This document shows positions 36,866-45,107 of a DNA stretch of 64,000 nt, piece after piece (the first letter of the stretch is position 1; each line of letters begins with the position of its first letter). Origin of the DNA: Thalassospira indica (GTDB taxonomy: Bacteria; Pseudomonadota; Alphaproteobacteria; Rhodospirillales; Thalassospiraceae); contig NZ_CP031555.1 in assembly GCF_003403095.1 (NCBI RefSeq), positions 2,150,001 through 2,214,000 of the forward strand, in the 5' to 3' direction. Both the position numbers and the translations under genes were made by a program. The notes under the pieces were generated by a model. That model saw only the letters and a list, made by a program, of their open reading frames with translations, was not told the origin of the DNA and did no database searches.

Positions 36866-37999
36866 ATGCTGTCATCGCTTAATATCCGTCATATGCGCGT
36901 GTTTGTCGCAGTTGCCGATCAGGGGAATTTTACCGCTGCGGCCGGGGTTCTGGGGCTGGGCGTGCCTGCGGTTACCGCGACCATTCGCCAGTTTGAGGAT
37001 GTGACGGGGGCGGCGCTTTTTGATCGTACGACGCGGCAGGTGGCGCTGACCCAGACGGGTGAGCGGTTCTTGCCGATTGCGCGTCGGTTGCTGGCCGATT
37101 TTGAAGAGGCGCTTGGCGATCTTGATGCGCTGTCAAAAGGTGTTGGTGGGAAGATTACGATTGCCGCCGCACCGTCCGTTTTGACCCGCATTTTACCCAC
37201 CGTGATTTCCGAATTTGTTGCCACCCATCCCGATGCGCGCATTCGACTTGATGAACGAAATGCCGGTGAAGTGCATGAGGCGGTGGCGAGTAATGCCGCC
37301 GATTTCGGTATTGCCGGGGAATGGCAGGCGTTGCCAGATATTGCCTTTCGCCCGCTGTTTTCCGACCGGTTTGGCGTGCTGTGCCGGGCTGATCACGCAT
37401 TTGCCCAAAAATCGGTTTTGCGCTGGTCGGATTTGACCGGGCAAAAGCTTGTCGGGTTGGGGCCGGAATCCGGGACCGGGGCGCTGATGGCGCAACCCGG
37501 TGTGACCAGCGATCTGTCATCGGACACCATGCCGGTTCTCAGTCCTGCTTTGCGTGACGCGGTGGCGGCGGGCATTCCGGCGGCGAAAACCGTTTTGGCC
37601 CGCGCGCAAAAGGCGATGCGGGCCGAGGACAGGGTGCTGCGGTCGCTTGATCCGAACGACAGTAACGCAGCAGAGGAAGACAGCGATATCGCCTTGGGCG
37701 CAACCGGCCCGATCCTGCCGCGCCCGATAGTTGAAACATCCAACACCATCACGCTGGCCGCCATGGTCGCGGAAGGGGTGGGGATTACGGTTTTGCCGGA
37801 ATTGGCCGCACGCGTGTCGGATATGGCGGCCCCGGAAAAGCTGGTGTTTGTGCCGCTGACCACCCCGGAACGCCATCGCCATATCGGCGTGATCACGCGT
37901 AAAAGCAAAAGCCTGTCGCCAATTGCGCGGCTGTTCCTTGATCAGGTGATTGCGCTTGCGCCCAAACAGGACCTTCCGGCCAGTTTGACGTGGTATTGA
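36866..37999 (+). CDS. LysR-family regulator with an internal insertion
   Basis: 377 residues, about 75 more than usual. Helix-turn-helix at about 8-65, normal first effector subdomain, then an extra segment near residues 212-268 (Ala/Asp/Arg-rich, with LRDAVAAGIPAAKTVLARAQKAM and an acidic NAAEEDSDIA stretch) inside the second subdomain. After it the family sequence resumes with ETSNTITLAAMVAEGVGITVLPELAA. No target gene is divergent. The last codons (ASLTWY, stop) are repeated exactly at the end of the following islet. Confidence 0.85.
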   Translation: MLSSLNIRHMRVFVAVADQGNFTAAAGVLGLGVPAVTATIRQFEDVTGAALFDRTTRQVALTQTGERFLPIARRLLADFEEALGDLDALSKGVGGKITIAAAPSVLTRILPTVISEFVATHPDARIRLDERNAGEVHEAVASNAADFGIAGEWQALPDIAFRPLFSDRFGVLCRADHAFAQKSVLRWSDLTGQKLVGLGPESGTGALMAQPGVTSDLSSDTMPVLSPALRDAVAAGIPAAKTVLARAQKAMRAEDRVLRSLDPNDSNAAEEDSDIALGATGPILPRPIVETSNTITLAAMVAEGVGITVLPELAARVSDMAAPEKLVFVPLTTPERHRHIGVITRKSKSLSPIARLFLDQVIALAPKQDLPASLTWY

Positions 38000-38001
38000 G
38001 G
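37978..38001 (+). repeat. 24-bp direct repeat, copy in the LysR 3' end
   Basis: Identical to 39751-39774. Covers the last six codons, the stop and a few bases beyond. Confidence 0.88.
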
Positions 38002-38243
38002 AGTGTATATGCGGAGCACATCTTTCACGTTTATCATTTGGGCGAACTTTATGCAGAACTCGTAGATATTTAGGGTTTTCTGGTGGATGTCGAGTGGAGA
38101 ACGACTAAAAATGCATTCTTTTTCTTCGTGCCTAAGGCGAAATATTCGATGCATCTACGTCAACGAAGATAGTAACTTTTCCATTTATTTGGCGTCGTAT
38201 ACTGAAAAATAATTGGAGCGTTTGGTTCTTGGGGGGATGGAAT

Positions 38244-39719
38244 ATGCCACGAAAAAATAGATTACGTTATCACCCTTATTATGGCTTCTCTGAACGCAGA
38301 AAGTTTGGGTGGTCATTTAGAGCAATAAATACAGCAAATAAAATTATCAAACTTTTGGGTTCGTTATGGAAGTACTTAGATGTTCCAGCAGATAAGTGGT
38401 TCATGTTTTGGCGTGAACATGCCTCAGTGCGAATGCTGATTGAATTTACGGGCGCTGCTATAATTGTTTCAGGTCTAGCTGGTTTGTATCTGGAAATACA
38501 AAATCGAAAGGAGGATCGAGCGACACTAAACGCAACACTCCTAGCGCAGATAGCTGACTTGGCAACTTCTAATCACTCTAGCGCAGGCCCAGGAATTGCT
38601 TCAATTATGGAGTTGTTGGCAGAAAACAATGTTTCTATGGATAAAATTTCCGTATTTGGGGTGCAATTTCCGGTCTCAACCGATCTATCTTTTTCCAAGC
38701 TTGCTAGTGCCAATCTTAGTGGAACGAAAATTAATTTTAGTAACTTTGAGAGCGCAAACCTATTCGAGGCAAACTTGTCCGGTGCATTTCTTTACTCTTC
38801 AAATTTCAACAAAGCTAATTTGAAATACGCCGATATTTCGAACGCAAATCTAGCGAATTCTAGCTTGCGAATGGCATCTCTGAGAAATGCGATACTTGTT
38901 AGGGCTAACTTAGAAAGAGCTGATTTTACGAGTGCATCTATTAATGATGCTAATTTGAGCCATGCCAAATTGTCGAAAGCCGACCTTAGGCGGGCTACTC
39001 TTGTCAACGTCGACTTTAAAGAGGCGGACCTCAAAGAAGCCGATTTTTCAGGGGCGATTCTGAGTGATTCCGATCTTGTAGGAGCAAATCTCAATAACGC
39101 TACACTCGCCTTTTCTGTGTTGCAAAGGACCAACCTTAATAAGGCCAGCCTGTACCATGCTGATGTTTCTGGTGCAGATCTTGAAAACGCCAAGCTAATG
39201 GAAGCCAACCTAGAGGGCGCCAACCTCGAGACTTCAAGCTTGGTAAGAGCTGACCTTACAAGGGCATATCTTTTTCGAGCCAAGCTGAGAAATGCCGACC
39301 TATCATCTGCCTCGCTAGTGGCTGTCACTATGAGTGCTGCAGATCTAACAAGTTCCACGCTTGCAAATGCCGAATTGTCATTTGCAAATCTAACAAATTC
39401 GAACCTGACAAATGCGGTCTTTTCGGAAGCCGAGCTATATGCCGTAGATGCAGAAAGTACCAATTTCACAAATTCCGATATGAGACGGTCAAATTTGGCA
39501 AAAGCCAACTTCATAAAAGCCAACTTCACGAATGTTGATCTGACGGGAGCCAACCTTTCAGGCGCGAACCTCTCAGGCTCCCAGTTCTCTGGTTCGACTG
39601 GACTTACTCAAGAACAGTTAGATACAGCATGTGTAACAGATGAGTTTAGTGATCCTCCCAAACTTCCAGAGGGCCTGGTTTGGCACGGAAAAATATGTCC
39701 TAATAGTTCTCGGGGATGA
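38244..39719 (+). CDS. Pentapeptide-repeat protein with a membrane anchor
   Basis: 491 residues from ATG 38244 (GGGGGG about seven bases upstream; TTG 38229 is an alternative). The N-terminus is basic (MPRKNRLRYHPYYGFSERRK). One membrane segment lies near residues 69-90 (IEFTGAAIIVSGLAGLYLEI). After a linker, about 300 residues of A(N/D)LxX pentapeptides (about 150-455) form a right-handed quadrilateral beta-helix. The C-terminus has LTQEQLDTACVTDEFSDPPKLPEGL, common in this family. Some pentapeptide proteins mimic DNA and block gyrase, others are scaffolds; the role here is unknown. AT-rich, sole gene of a bounded islet. 38002-38243 is AT-rich without another gene. Confidence 0.88.
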   Translation: MPRKNRLRYHPYYGFSERRKFGWSFRAINTANKIIKLLGSLWKYLDVPADKWFMFWREHASVRMLIEFTGAAIIVSGLAGLYLEIQNRKEDRATLNATLLAQIADLATSNHSSAGPGIASIMELLAENNVSMDKISVFGVQFPVSTDLSFSKLASANLSGTKINFSNFESANLFEANLSGAFLYSSNFNKANLKYADISNANLANSSLRMASLRNAILVRANLERADFTSASINDANLSHAKLSKADLRRATLVNVDFKEADLKEADFSGAILSDSDLVGANLNNATLAFSVLQRTNLNKASLYHADVSGADLENAKLMEANLEGANLETSSLVRADLTRAYLFRAKLRNADLSSASLVAVTMSAADLTSSTLANAELSFANLTNSNLTNAVFSEAELYAVDAESTNFTNSDMRRSNLAKANFIKANFTNVDLTGANLSGANLSGSQFSGSTGLTQEQLDTACVTDEFSDPPKLPEGLVWHGKICPNSSRG

Positions 39720-39750
39720 TTAGATGTACTTGCAGGACTCTCGGGTCCAT

Positions 39751-39774
39751 GGCCAGTTTGACGTGGTATTGAGG
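39751..39774 (+). repeat. 24-bp direct repeat, copy closing the pentapeptide islet
   Basis: Identical to 37978-38001. It is followed directly by an AGGCG-N4-CGCCT hairpin (39772-39785) that probably was the original terminator of the LysR gene before the islet separated them. Confidence 0.88.
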
Positions 39775-39877
39775 CGGCTTCGCCTTTGGCTCTGTTGCAT
39801 CGATGCTGGCACATCACGGGATTTGCGACATATCATGACGTGGAGCCTGACATGATGACCCTGTTCCAGGAGATGGC

Positions 39878-40921
39878 ATGAGCGCGCACGCGAAGAACTC
39901 GGCAAAGCCCCGCAAGAAGATCAATCTGGCCCTTCAGGGTGGGGGATCGCACGGGGCGTTTACCTGGGGCGTTCTTGATCGGTTGCTTGAGGATGAGGAA
40001 ATCGAGCTTGAGGCGATTTCGGGCACGTCGGCCGGGGCGATGAACGCCGCCGTGGTGACATCGGGCTTTTGCAAGGGCAAATATGATGGCGCGCGCGAGG
40101 ATCTTGAGGCGTTCTGGTCGGCAGTTTCAGAAGCCGCGCGGTTCAGTCCGCTGCAACGTTCCCCGATTGATGTTTTGTTTGGCAACTGGTCGCTTGGCAA
40201 TTCGCCGATGTATCAGTGGCTGGATATGAGTGCGAAAATGTTCTCGCCCTATGATCTGAACCCGGTGGGGGATAATCCGCTGGCGGGGCTTTTGGATGAT
40301 GTGGTTGATTTTGATCTGCTCAACAAAAGTCCGACCAAGCTTTTCATTACCGCGACCAATGTTGAAACCGGACAAGCCCGGGTGTTTCGCAATCCTGATA
40401 TCAGTCTGGATGTGTTGCTCGCCTCGGCCTGTTTGCCCAATATCTATAAGACCGTCGAGATTGATGGCGTGCCTTATTGGGATGGGGGGTATTCCGGTAA
40501 TCCGAGCCTTGGGCCGCTGGTGCGGGAATGTTCAGCCAATGACACGGTTCTTGTGCAGATCAATCCGGTCAAACGGCCGGGGATCCCGAAAACCTCGCAC
40601 GAGATTTCAAGTCGCCTGAACGAGATTTCGTTTAACAGCAGCCTGGTCAAGGAGTTGCGCATGATGTCGGTGATCCGCAAGGACATGCCAACCCATATGT
40701 GCGAAGCCAGCAAATGGGGCACCATGCGCATGCATCTGATTGCCAGTGACGTGATGCTGGAACTTGATCATACCTCGAAAATGAATGCGGAATGGGACTT
40801 CATGACCATGCTGCGCGACAAGGGGCGCGAGGCCGCGGGTAACTTCCTTGATGCCCATCGCGGGGATATCGGCGAACGCCCGACGCTTGATCTTGAGCAG
40901 TTTGCGCCGGATTATGTCTGA
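39878..40921 (+). CDS. Patatin-like phospholipase
   Basis: 347 residues. Oxyanion loop LQGGGSHGAF (19-28), nucleophile Ser51 in GTSAGAMN and catalytic Asp202 in YWDGGYSGNP give a complete Ser-Asp dyad. It also carries the DUF3734-like C-terminus (HMCEASKWGTMRMHLI, AEWDFMTMLRDKGREAAGNFL) seen in alphaproteobacterial patatins. Cytoplasmic, lipid acyl hydrolase, possibly linked to storage granule or membrane turnover. The sugar acetyltransferase follows 30 bases downstream in the same direction. Confidence 0.92.
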   Translation: MSAHAKNSAKPRKKINLALQGGGSHGAFTWGVLDRLLEDEEIELEAISGTSAGAMNAAVVTSGFCKGKYDGAREDLEAFWSAVSEAARFSPLQRSPIDVLFGNWSLGNSPMYQWLDMSAKMFSPYDLNPVGDNPLAGLLDDVVDFDLLNKSPTKLFITATNVETGQARVFRNPDISLDVLLASACLPNIYKTVEIDGVPYWDGGYSGNPSLGPLVRECSANDTVLVQINPVKRPGIPKTSHEISSRLNEISFNSSLVKELRMMSVIRKDMPTHMCEASKWGTMRMHLIASDVMLELDHTSKMNAEWDFMTMLRDKGREAAGNFLDAHRGDIGERPTLDLEQFAPDYV

Positions 40922-40951
40922 TCGATTTGTCGCACACTGAAAGCTGCTTGA

Positions 40952-41521
40952 ATGTCTCACAACCCGACGCCCAAAACCGATCTTGAAAAAATGCAGGCCG
41001 GTGAATGGTATTCCTGCCTTGATCCGGAAATCAGCGCCTTGCGCCATCGTGCGTTAGAGGCCTGTCATGAGCACAGCGTGCTGTATCCGGTTGATCGCGG
41101 CAATATCGGGCCGAAGTTGCGCGCGCTGTTTGCAAAGTGTGCTGATGACGTGCGGATCGAGGCGCGGTTTCATTGTGCCTATGGCATCAACATCCATCTG
41201 GCTGAGGACGTGTTTTTGAATGTCGGCTGCGTGATTTTGGATACAGCACCCGTGAAGATCGGGCGGCATTCGATGCTGGGCCCGAATGTGCAGATCTATT
41301 GCGCCGATCATCACCGCGATCCGGAATTGCGCAAGCAACATCTTGAGATCGCAAGGCCCGTGACAATTGGCGACAATGTCTGGATCGGCGGCGGGGCGAT
41401 CATTCTGCCGGGGATCACGGTTGGGGATGAGGCGATCATTGGGGCTGGGTCGGTGGTGACGCGGGATGTTGCGGCGGGGACCACGGTTGTTGGGAACCCG
41501 GCCAAGCCTGTTGCACGGTGA
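40952..41521 (+). CDS. maa: Maltose/galactoside O-acetyltransferase family protein
   Basis: 189 residues. N-terminal Maa domain (KMQAGEWYSCLDPEISALRHRALEA), then left-handed beta-helix hexapeptide repeats with the catalytic His in YCADHHRDPELR, ending GAGSVVTRDVAAGTTVVGNPAKPVAR. Transfers acetyl from acetyl-CoA to a sugar hydroxyl; the physiological acceptor is not predictable. Probably cotranscribed with the patatin gene. Confidence 0.9.
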   Translation: MSHNPTPKTDLEKMQAGEWYSCLDPEISALRHRALEACHEHSVLYPVDRGNIGPKLRALFAKCADDVRIEARFHCAYGINIHLAEDVFLNVGCVILDTAPVKIGRHSMLGPNVQIYCADHHRDPELRKQHLEIARPVTIGDNVWIGGGAIILPGITVGDEAIIGAGSVVTRDVAAGTTVVGNPAKPVAR

Positions 41522-41532
41522 TCTCCGACTTC

Positions 41533-41574
41533 CCAAAAAAAGAGGCAACCGGCCAGGGGTGGACGCGGTTGCCT
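41533..41574 (-). terminator. Terminator of the cytochrome b561 unit
   Basis: On the minus strand AGGCAACCG (41574-41566) pairs with CGGTTGCCT (41551-41543) and is followed by a run of T (complement of 41540-41535). It also sits just beyond the acetyltransferase gene. Confidence 0.75.
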
Positions 41575-41661
41575 TAGAACTCATCACGAGCTCCTAGTTG
41601 GGACAAACCTAATTCAGGATGTCACAGGGGAAGGGTAAGTGAAAAAGTTCGGCTACTTGGT

Positions 41662-42195
41662 TCAGGTGACGTCGTCTGTCGCCGGGCGGCGTTTGCGGCC
41701 GGTGATCATGGAGCGCACCAGATTTTCATGATGGCGCACGCTGGCGAGGATCACGCCGCCGATATGCAGCAGCACCAGGAACAGCAGGCCGTTTGCCAGC
41801 GCCTCGTGGGTTTCTTCCACCCATTCTGATCCCCAGAACATATTGGTGGTGTACATCCAGCCCGTCAGTGCACAGCCGGCCATGGCCAGTATGAGTGCAA
41901 TGATCATCGCCGCACCGGCCGGGTTATGGCCGACATAGCGGCGTTCGCTGCCAGACAGGATGTCGCGCAGATATCGCAGGGTTGCCGACGGGCTTTTGAT
42001 GAATTGGGTAAAGCGGGCATAACGGGTGCCGATCAGGCCCCAGACGAGACGCAGTGCAATCAGGCCACCTGCGGCATAGCCCGCCCAGTGATGCAGGCTG
42101 TCCCATTCATCGGCCGAGATCCAGGCGATAACGAAACTTGCCGCCAAGCCCCAGTGAAACAGGCGGACAAACGGGTCCCATACTTTGACAGACAT
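41662..42195 (-). CDS. Cytochrome b561-type membrane protein
   Basis: 177 residues, four membrane helices. Haem-ligand histidines are visible in RLFHWGLAASF (helix 1), LHHWAGYAAGG, and near the C-terminus in HEALANGLLFLVLLHIGGV. Di-haem b-type electron carrier of the inner membrane. It follows a PepSY-domain gene in the same direction, and both are divergent from a two-component system. That grouping is common where a sensor controls a small redox pair. The partner reductase is unknown. Confidence 0.9.
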   Translation of the reverse strand: MSVKVWDPFVRLFHWGLAASFVIAWISADEWDSLHHWAGYAAGGLIALRLVWGLIGTRYARFTQFIKSPSATLRYLRDILSGSERRYVGHNPAGAAMIIALILAMAGCALTGWMYTTNMFWGSEWVEETHEALANGLLFLVLLHIGGVILASVRHHENLVRSMITGRKRRPATDDVT

Positions 42196-42338
42196 GATGC
42201 GTGCTACTGACTGTTGAATGCGTTTTCAGGTGTTTCAGAGAGGCGGCTTTGACCGAGGACACCCGTGCAGGCAGGCACGGGGCCGGGGGACAATGTATCG
42301 GCCAAAGCCGCACTCACCCGCGGGAGGACCGATTGAGA

Positions 42339-42641
42339 TCAGTCGTCTTCCTTGACGAGCTCAAAAGTCGCCGGGTTGAAATAGGCTTCGACCTTCTTGC
42401 CATCGGCCTTGACGGCATAAACTTCGTAGCAGCCTTCATCTTCCTTGATCTTGCGGATTTCCCAGCCCTCGGCCGTCAGCTTTTCCTTGAGCGCATCCAT
42501 GCTCTGCCATTCGGATTTCGGCACGTTGCAGTAATCATCGCTTGCCTGTGCGACATTCGCACTCAGGCCAAGGGAGGCGGTGGCAAGAAGCGTGGTCGCA
42601 AACAGGCCAAGGGCGGCTTTCTTCAAAACAGTGTTTTTCAC
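42339..42641 (-). CDS. Periplasmic PepSY-domain protein
   Basis: 100 residues from GTG 42641, with GAAGGAA about ten bases upstream. Signal peptide (1-33, ending NVAQA). A single PepSY domain follows: EWQSMDALKEKLTAEGWEIRKIKEDEGCYEVYAVKADGKKVEAYFNPATFELV, with two cysteines likely forming a disulfide (YCNVP and EGCYEV). Exported modulator or ligand-binding protein. Transcribed with the cytochrome b561 gene, divergent from the two-component system. Confidence 0.9.
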   Translation of the reverse strand: MKNTVLKKAALGLFATTLLATASLGLSANVAQASDDYCNVPKSEWQSMDALKEKLTAEGWEIRKIKEDEGCYEVYAVKADGKKVEAYFNPATFELVKEDD

Positions 42642-42699
42642 GGCTCGGTTCCTTCATAAGATAGGGGATATGTCATGATCGGTGCGGAGTATGGCGTGC

Positions 42700-42756
42700 T
42701 TCCCTGACAATAACCTGAACCGGATATTTTCCACCGTTCAGCACACTGTCAGGAAA
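42700..42756. promoter_or_regulatory. Nested dyad between PepSY and response regulator genes
   Basis: TTCCCTGACA (42700-42709) mirrors TGTCAGGAAA (42747-42756) with two mismatches. Inside it CTGAAC and GTTCAG form a second arm. CCTGAC and CCTGAAC also repeat directly with 11-base spacing. Likely response-regulator binding sites serving both directions. Confidence 0.5.
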
Positions 42757-42803
42757 CGTCCTTAACCAAGGCCGATTGTGCAAAGCTTCGGGATGAGGTT
42801 GGG

Positions 42804-43463
42804 GTGCGTATTCTTCTGGTCGAAGATGAATTGATGCTGGCAGACGCGGTGCGCGATCATTTACTCGCCGCGGGTGAGGCGGTTGATCACAGTGCAAGTG
42901 TGATCGATGCTGAGATCATGCTGCGCGGGACCAACTATGATGTTTTGCTGCTGGATCTGAACCTGCCCGATGGCAAGGGGCTTGATCTGCTGCGCGATTT
43001 GCGCCGCAAGGGATCGGCAACACCGTGTATTATCCTGACCGCACAAGATCAGATTTCGGATCGGATCGAGGGATTGAATGCCGGGGCCGATGATTATCTG
43101 GTCAAGCCGTTTGATCTGAACGAGCTCTCGGCGCGTTTGGCCGCCGTGTCGCGGCGCTATAGCGGCAATCCCAATCCGTTTGTCGAACTGGAGGGCGGGG
43201 TTGAGGTGGATCTTGCCGGGCGGTCTGTTTTGCGCGATGGCGAACATATCGATCTGACATCGCGTGAATGGGCGCTGTTTGATCAGATGGTCAAACGGCC
43301 GGGCCAGACACTTTCGAAACGCCAGCTTGAAGAAGCGCTTTATGAATTCGGGGCCGAGATCGAAAGCAACACGGTCGAGGTTTATGTCAGCCGTTTGCGC
43401 CGCAAGCTTGGCAAAGACGTCATCAAGACCGTGCGCGGTGTCGGCTATCGGGTAGAGGGATAA
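42804..43463 (+). CDS. OmpR/PhoB-type response regulator
   Basis: 219 residues from GTG 42804. Receiver domain with acidic pocket (EDE, 7-9), phospho-acceptor Asp51 in LLLDLNLPDG and Lys in YLVKPFD. Winged-helix output domain: DLTSREWALFDQMVKRPGQTLSKRQLEEALY and VEVYVSRLRRKLGKDVIKTVRGVGYRVEG. Starts a two-gene unit with the sensor kinase nine bases downstream and likely controls the divergent PepSY/cytochrome genes. Confidence 0.93.
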   Translation: MRILLVEDELMLADAVRDHLLAAGEAVDHSASVIDAEIMLRGTNYDVLLLDLNLPDGKGLDLLRDLRRKGSATPCIILTAQDQISDRIEGLNAGADDYLVKPFDLNELSARLAAVSRRYSGNPNPFVELEGGVEVDLAGRSVLRDGEHIDLTSREWALFDQMVKRPGQTLSKRQLEEALYEFGAEIESNTVEVYVSRLRRKLGKDVIKTVRGVGYRVEG

Positions 43464-43471
43464 GCAACGCC

Positions 43472-44872
43472 ATGGGTAAAAATCCCAACAGAAGTTTGCA
43501 AGCGATCCTGACCCGGCGATTGACGCTTACGGTCGGGGTGTTCTGGCTGGCGGGCTCGGTCCTTGCGGCGATGACGATGTATCATGAAATGCAGGAAGCG
43601 TTTGATAACAGCCTTGTCACCACGGCCTATCGCTATGCCCCGCTGATTGATGAGTACCTTAAGGATCATAAGGGTGGTAGCCCGAAAGAAGTCCTGCCTA
43701 GCCCGGCCATGGGGGAGATCCTGACCGATGATCACGGCGATGGTGACGGAGACGAGGAGCTTGGCGAAGATTACCTGATGTATCATGTGCGTGATGGCGG
43801 CGGGCGGCTTTTGCTGCGGTCGTTCAACGCCGAGGAAGAACCGTTTGAAGCCCCCCTGGTCGAGGGATTTTATAACGAGGAAGATTTCCGCATTTACAGT
43901 GCGGTCCTGATGGGCGGACAGCGGGTGATCCAGGTGGCAGAGCCGCTTGAGCACCGGCGCGAGGCGCTGATGGAAAGTGTTCTCGCCCAGTTCCTGCCGA
44001 TTGCGCTTTTGATTCCGGTAGTGATCATTCAGTTGATTGTCGTGCTGCGCGGCGGGTTGAAACCGATCAAACGCGTGCGTGACGAAATTGAGGAACGCGG
44101 CGAAGGCAATCTGCAACCGCTTGAGCAGGACGAAGCCCCCGAAGAAATCAGCACCATCGTCACGGCGGTCAACCGGTTGATGGCAAAGCTTGAGGCGGCA
44201 CTCAGTGTCGAGCGCAGTTTTACCGCCAACAGTGCGCATGAGTTGCGCACGCCGATTGCCGTGGCGTTGGCACAAACGCAAAGGCTTTTGGCGGAACTGC
44301 CCGCGGGGCACGCGGCCCGCAAACGTGCGGTCCAGACGGAAGAGGCGCTTAAACGCCTGTCGCGGTTGTCCGAAAAGCTTTTGCAGCTGGCGCGCGCGGA
44401 ATCAAGCGGTGGCTTTAGCCCGACGGGGCATAATCAGGATCTTGGCCCGACGCTTAATCTGGTGGTCGAAGACATCCGACGGGCCGGGATGGAAGGGGCG
44501 CATATCCGCTTTGATGCCGACAATCTGGCGACATTATCGGCCAATATCGATCTGGATGCCTTTGCGATCTGCATGCGTAATCTGATTGAAAATGCCCTGA
44601 AATATGGTGGCGATGAAGAACCTGTTGATATCCGCGTGGTGGAGGGGCATATCGTGCAGGTCGCAAATGGTGGCGCGCCGGTCAGCCCGGATGAACTTGA
44701 TCAACTGACCACCCGGTTCAAACGATCAAGCAACAAGGCCGATGGTTCGGGATTGGGTCTGGCGATTGTCGAGGCGATTGCGCGCAATACCAAGGCCGAG
44801 CTCAAGCTCTATTCCCCGCGCCCGGATCATGCGGACGGCTTCATGGCCGAACTTCGTTTGCATCAAAGCTAA
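43472..44872 (+). CDS. Sensor histidine kinase with acidic periplasmic segment
   Basis: 466 residues. Membrane segments near 22-40 and 170-193. The periplasmic part contains a very acidic Asp/Gly stretch near residues 85-98 (DDHGDGDGDEELGED), resembling a calcium or metal loop. HAMP-like linker, then DHp with His256 in ANSAHELRTPIAVA, and a HATPase with N box NLIENALKYGG and G box ADGSGLGLAIV. Partner of the response regulator upstream. The acidic loop suggests a divalent cation as the signal, which is inference. Confidence 0.92.
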   Translation: MGKNPNRSLQAILTRRLTLTVGVFWLAGSVLAAMTMYHEMQEAFDNSLVTTAYRYAPLIDEYLKDHKGGSPKEVLPSPAMGEILTDDHGDGDGDEELGEDYLMYHVRDGGGRLLLRSFNAEEEPFEAPLVEGFYNEEDFRIYSAVLMGGQRVIQVAEPLEHRREALMESVLAQFLPIALLIPVVIIQLIVVLRGGLKPIKRVRDEIEERGEGNLQPLEQDEAPEEISTIVTAVNRLMAKLEAALSVERSFTANSAHELRTPIAVALAQTQRLLAELPAGHAARKRAVQTEEALKRLSRLSEKLLQLARAESSGGFSPTGHNQDLGPTLNLVVEDIRRAGMEGAHIRFDADNLATLSANIDLDAFAICMRNLIENALKYGGDEEPVDIRVVEGHIVQVANGGAPVSPDELDQLTTRFKRSSNKADGSGLGLAIVEAIARNTKAELKLYSPRPDHADGFMAELRLHQS

Positions 44873-45011
44873 GCGGACAAACAGCCCCATAAAACGTCTG
44901 ACCAGCAATGCAGTCCCGGAAAACCGGTTTGAAGATTTGCGATCATGGCACGGGGTTACCGTTTTATGTTTTGAAATCGAAACGTCATAAATGGCAGTTT
45001 TCCGCCATTGT

Positions 45012-45041
45012 AAACGTTTCAAATGTTCATCAAATTGAAAC
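45012..45041. promoter_or_regulatory. LacI-type operator region
   Basis: AAACGTTT at 45012-45019 has the central CG palindrome typical of LacI-family operators. An overlapping inverted repeat, GTTTCAA (45016-45022) and TTGAAAC (45035-45041), lies 67 bases before the LacI-type gene. A GGC/GCC hairpin AATGGC-N8-GCCATT precedes it near 44990-45009. Confidence 0.5.
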
Positions 45042-45107
45042 ATAAGCGTTATCGAACTGACTTCTTCATTGGGTATGGTTTGTCCCGTCGAAGGAGTTTT
45101 GTGGTTC

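Noticed and set aside
38792..39553. A long minus-strand frame opposite the pentapeptide gene
   Set aside because: Periodic repeats keep the opposite strand open; the pentapeptide code is clearly on the plus strand.
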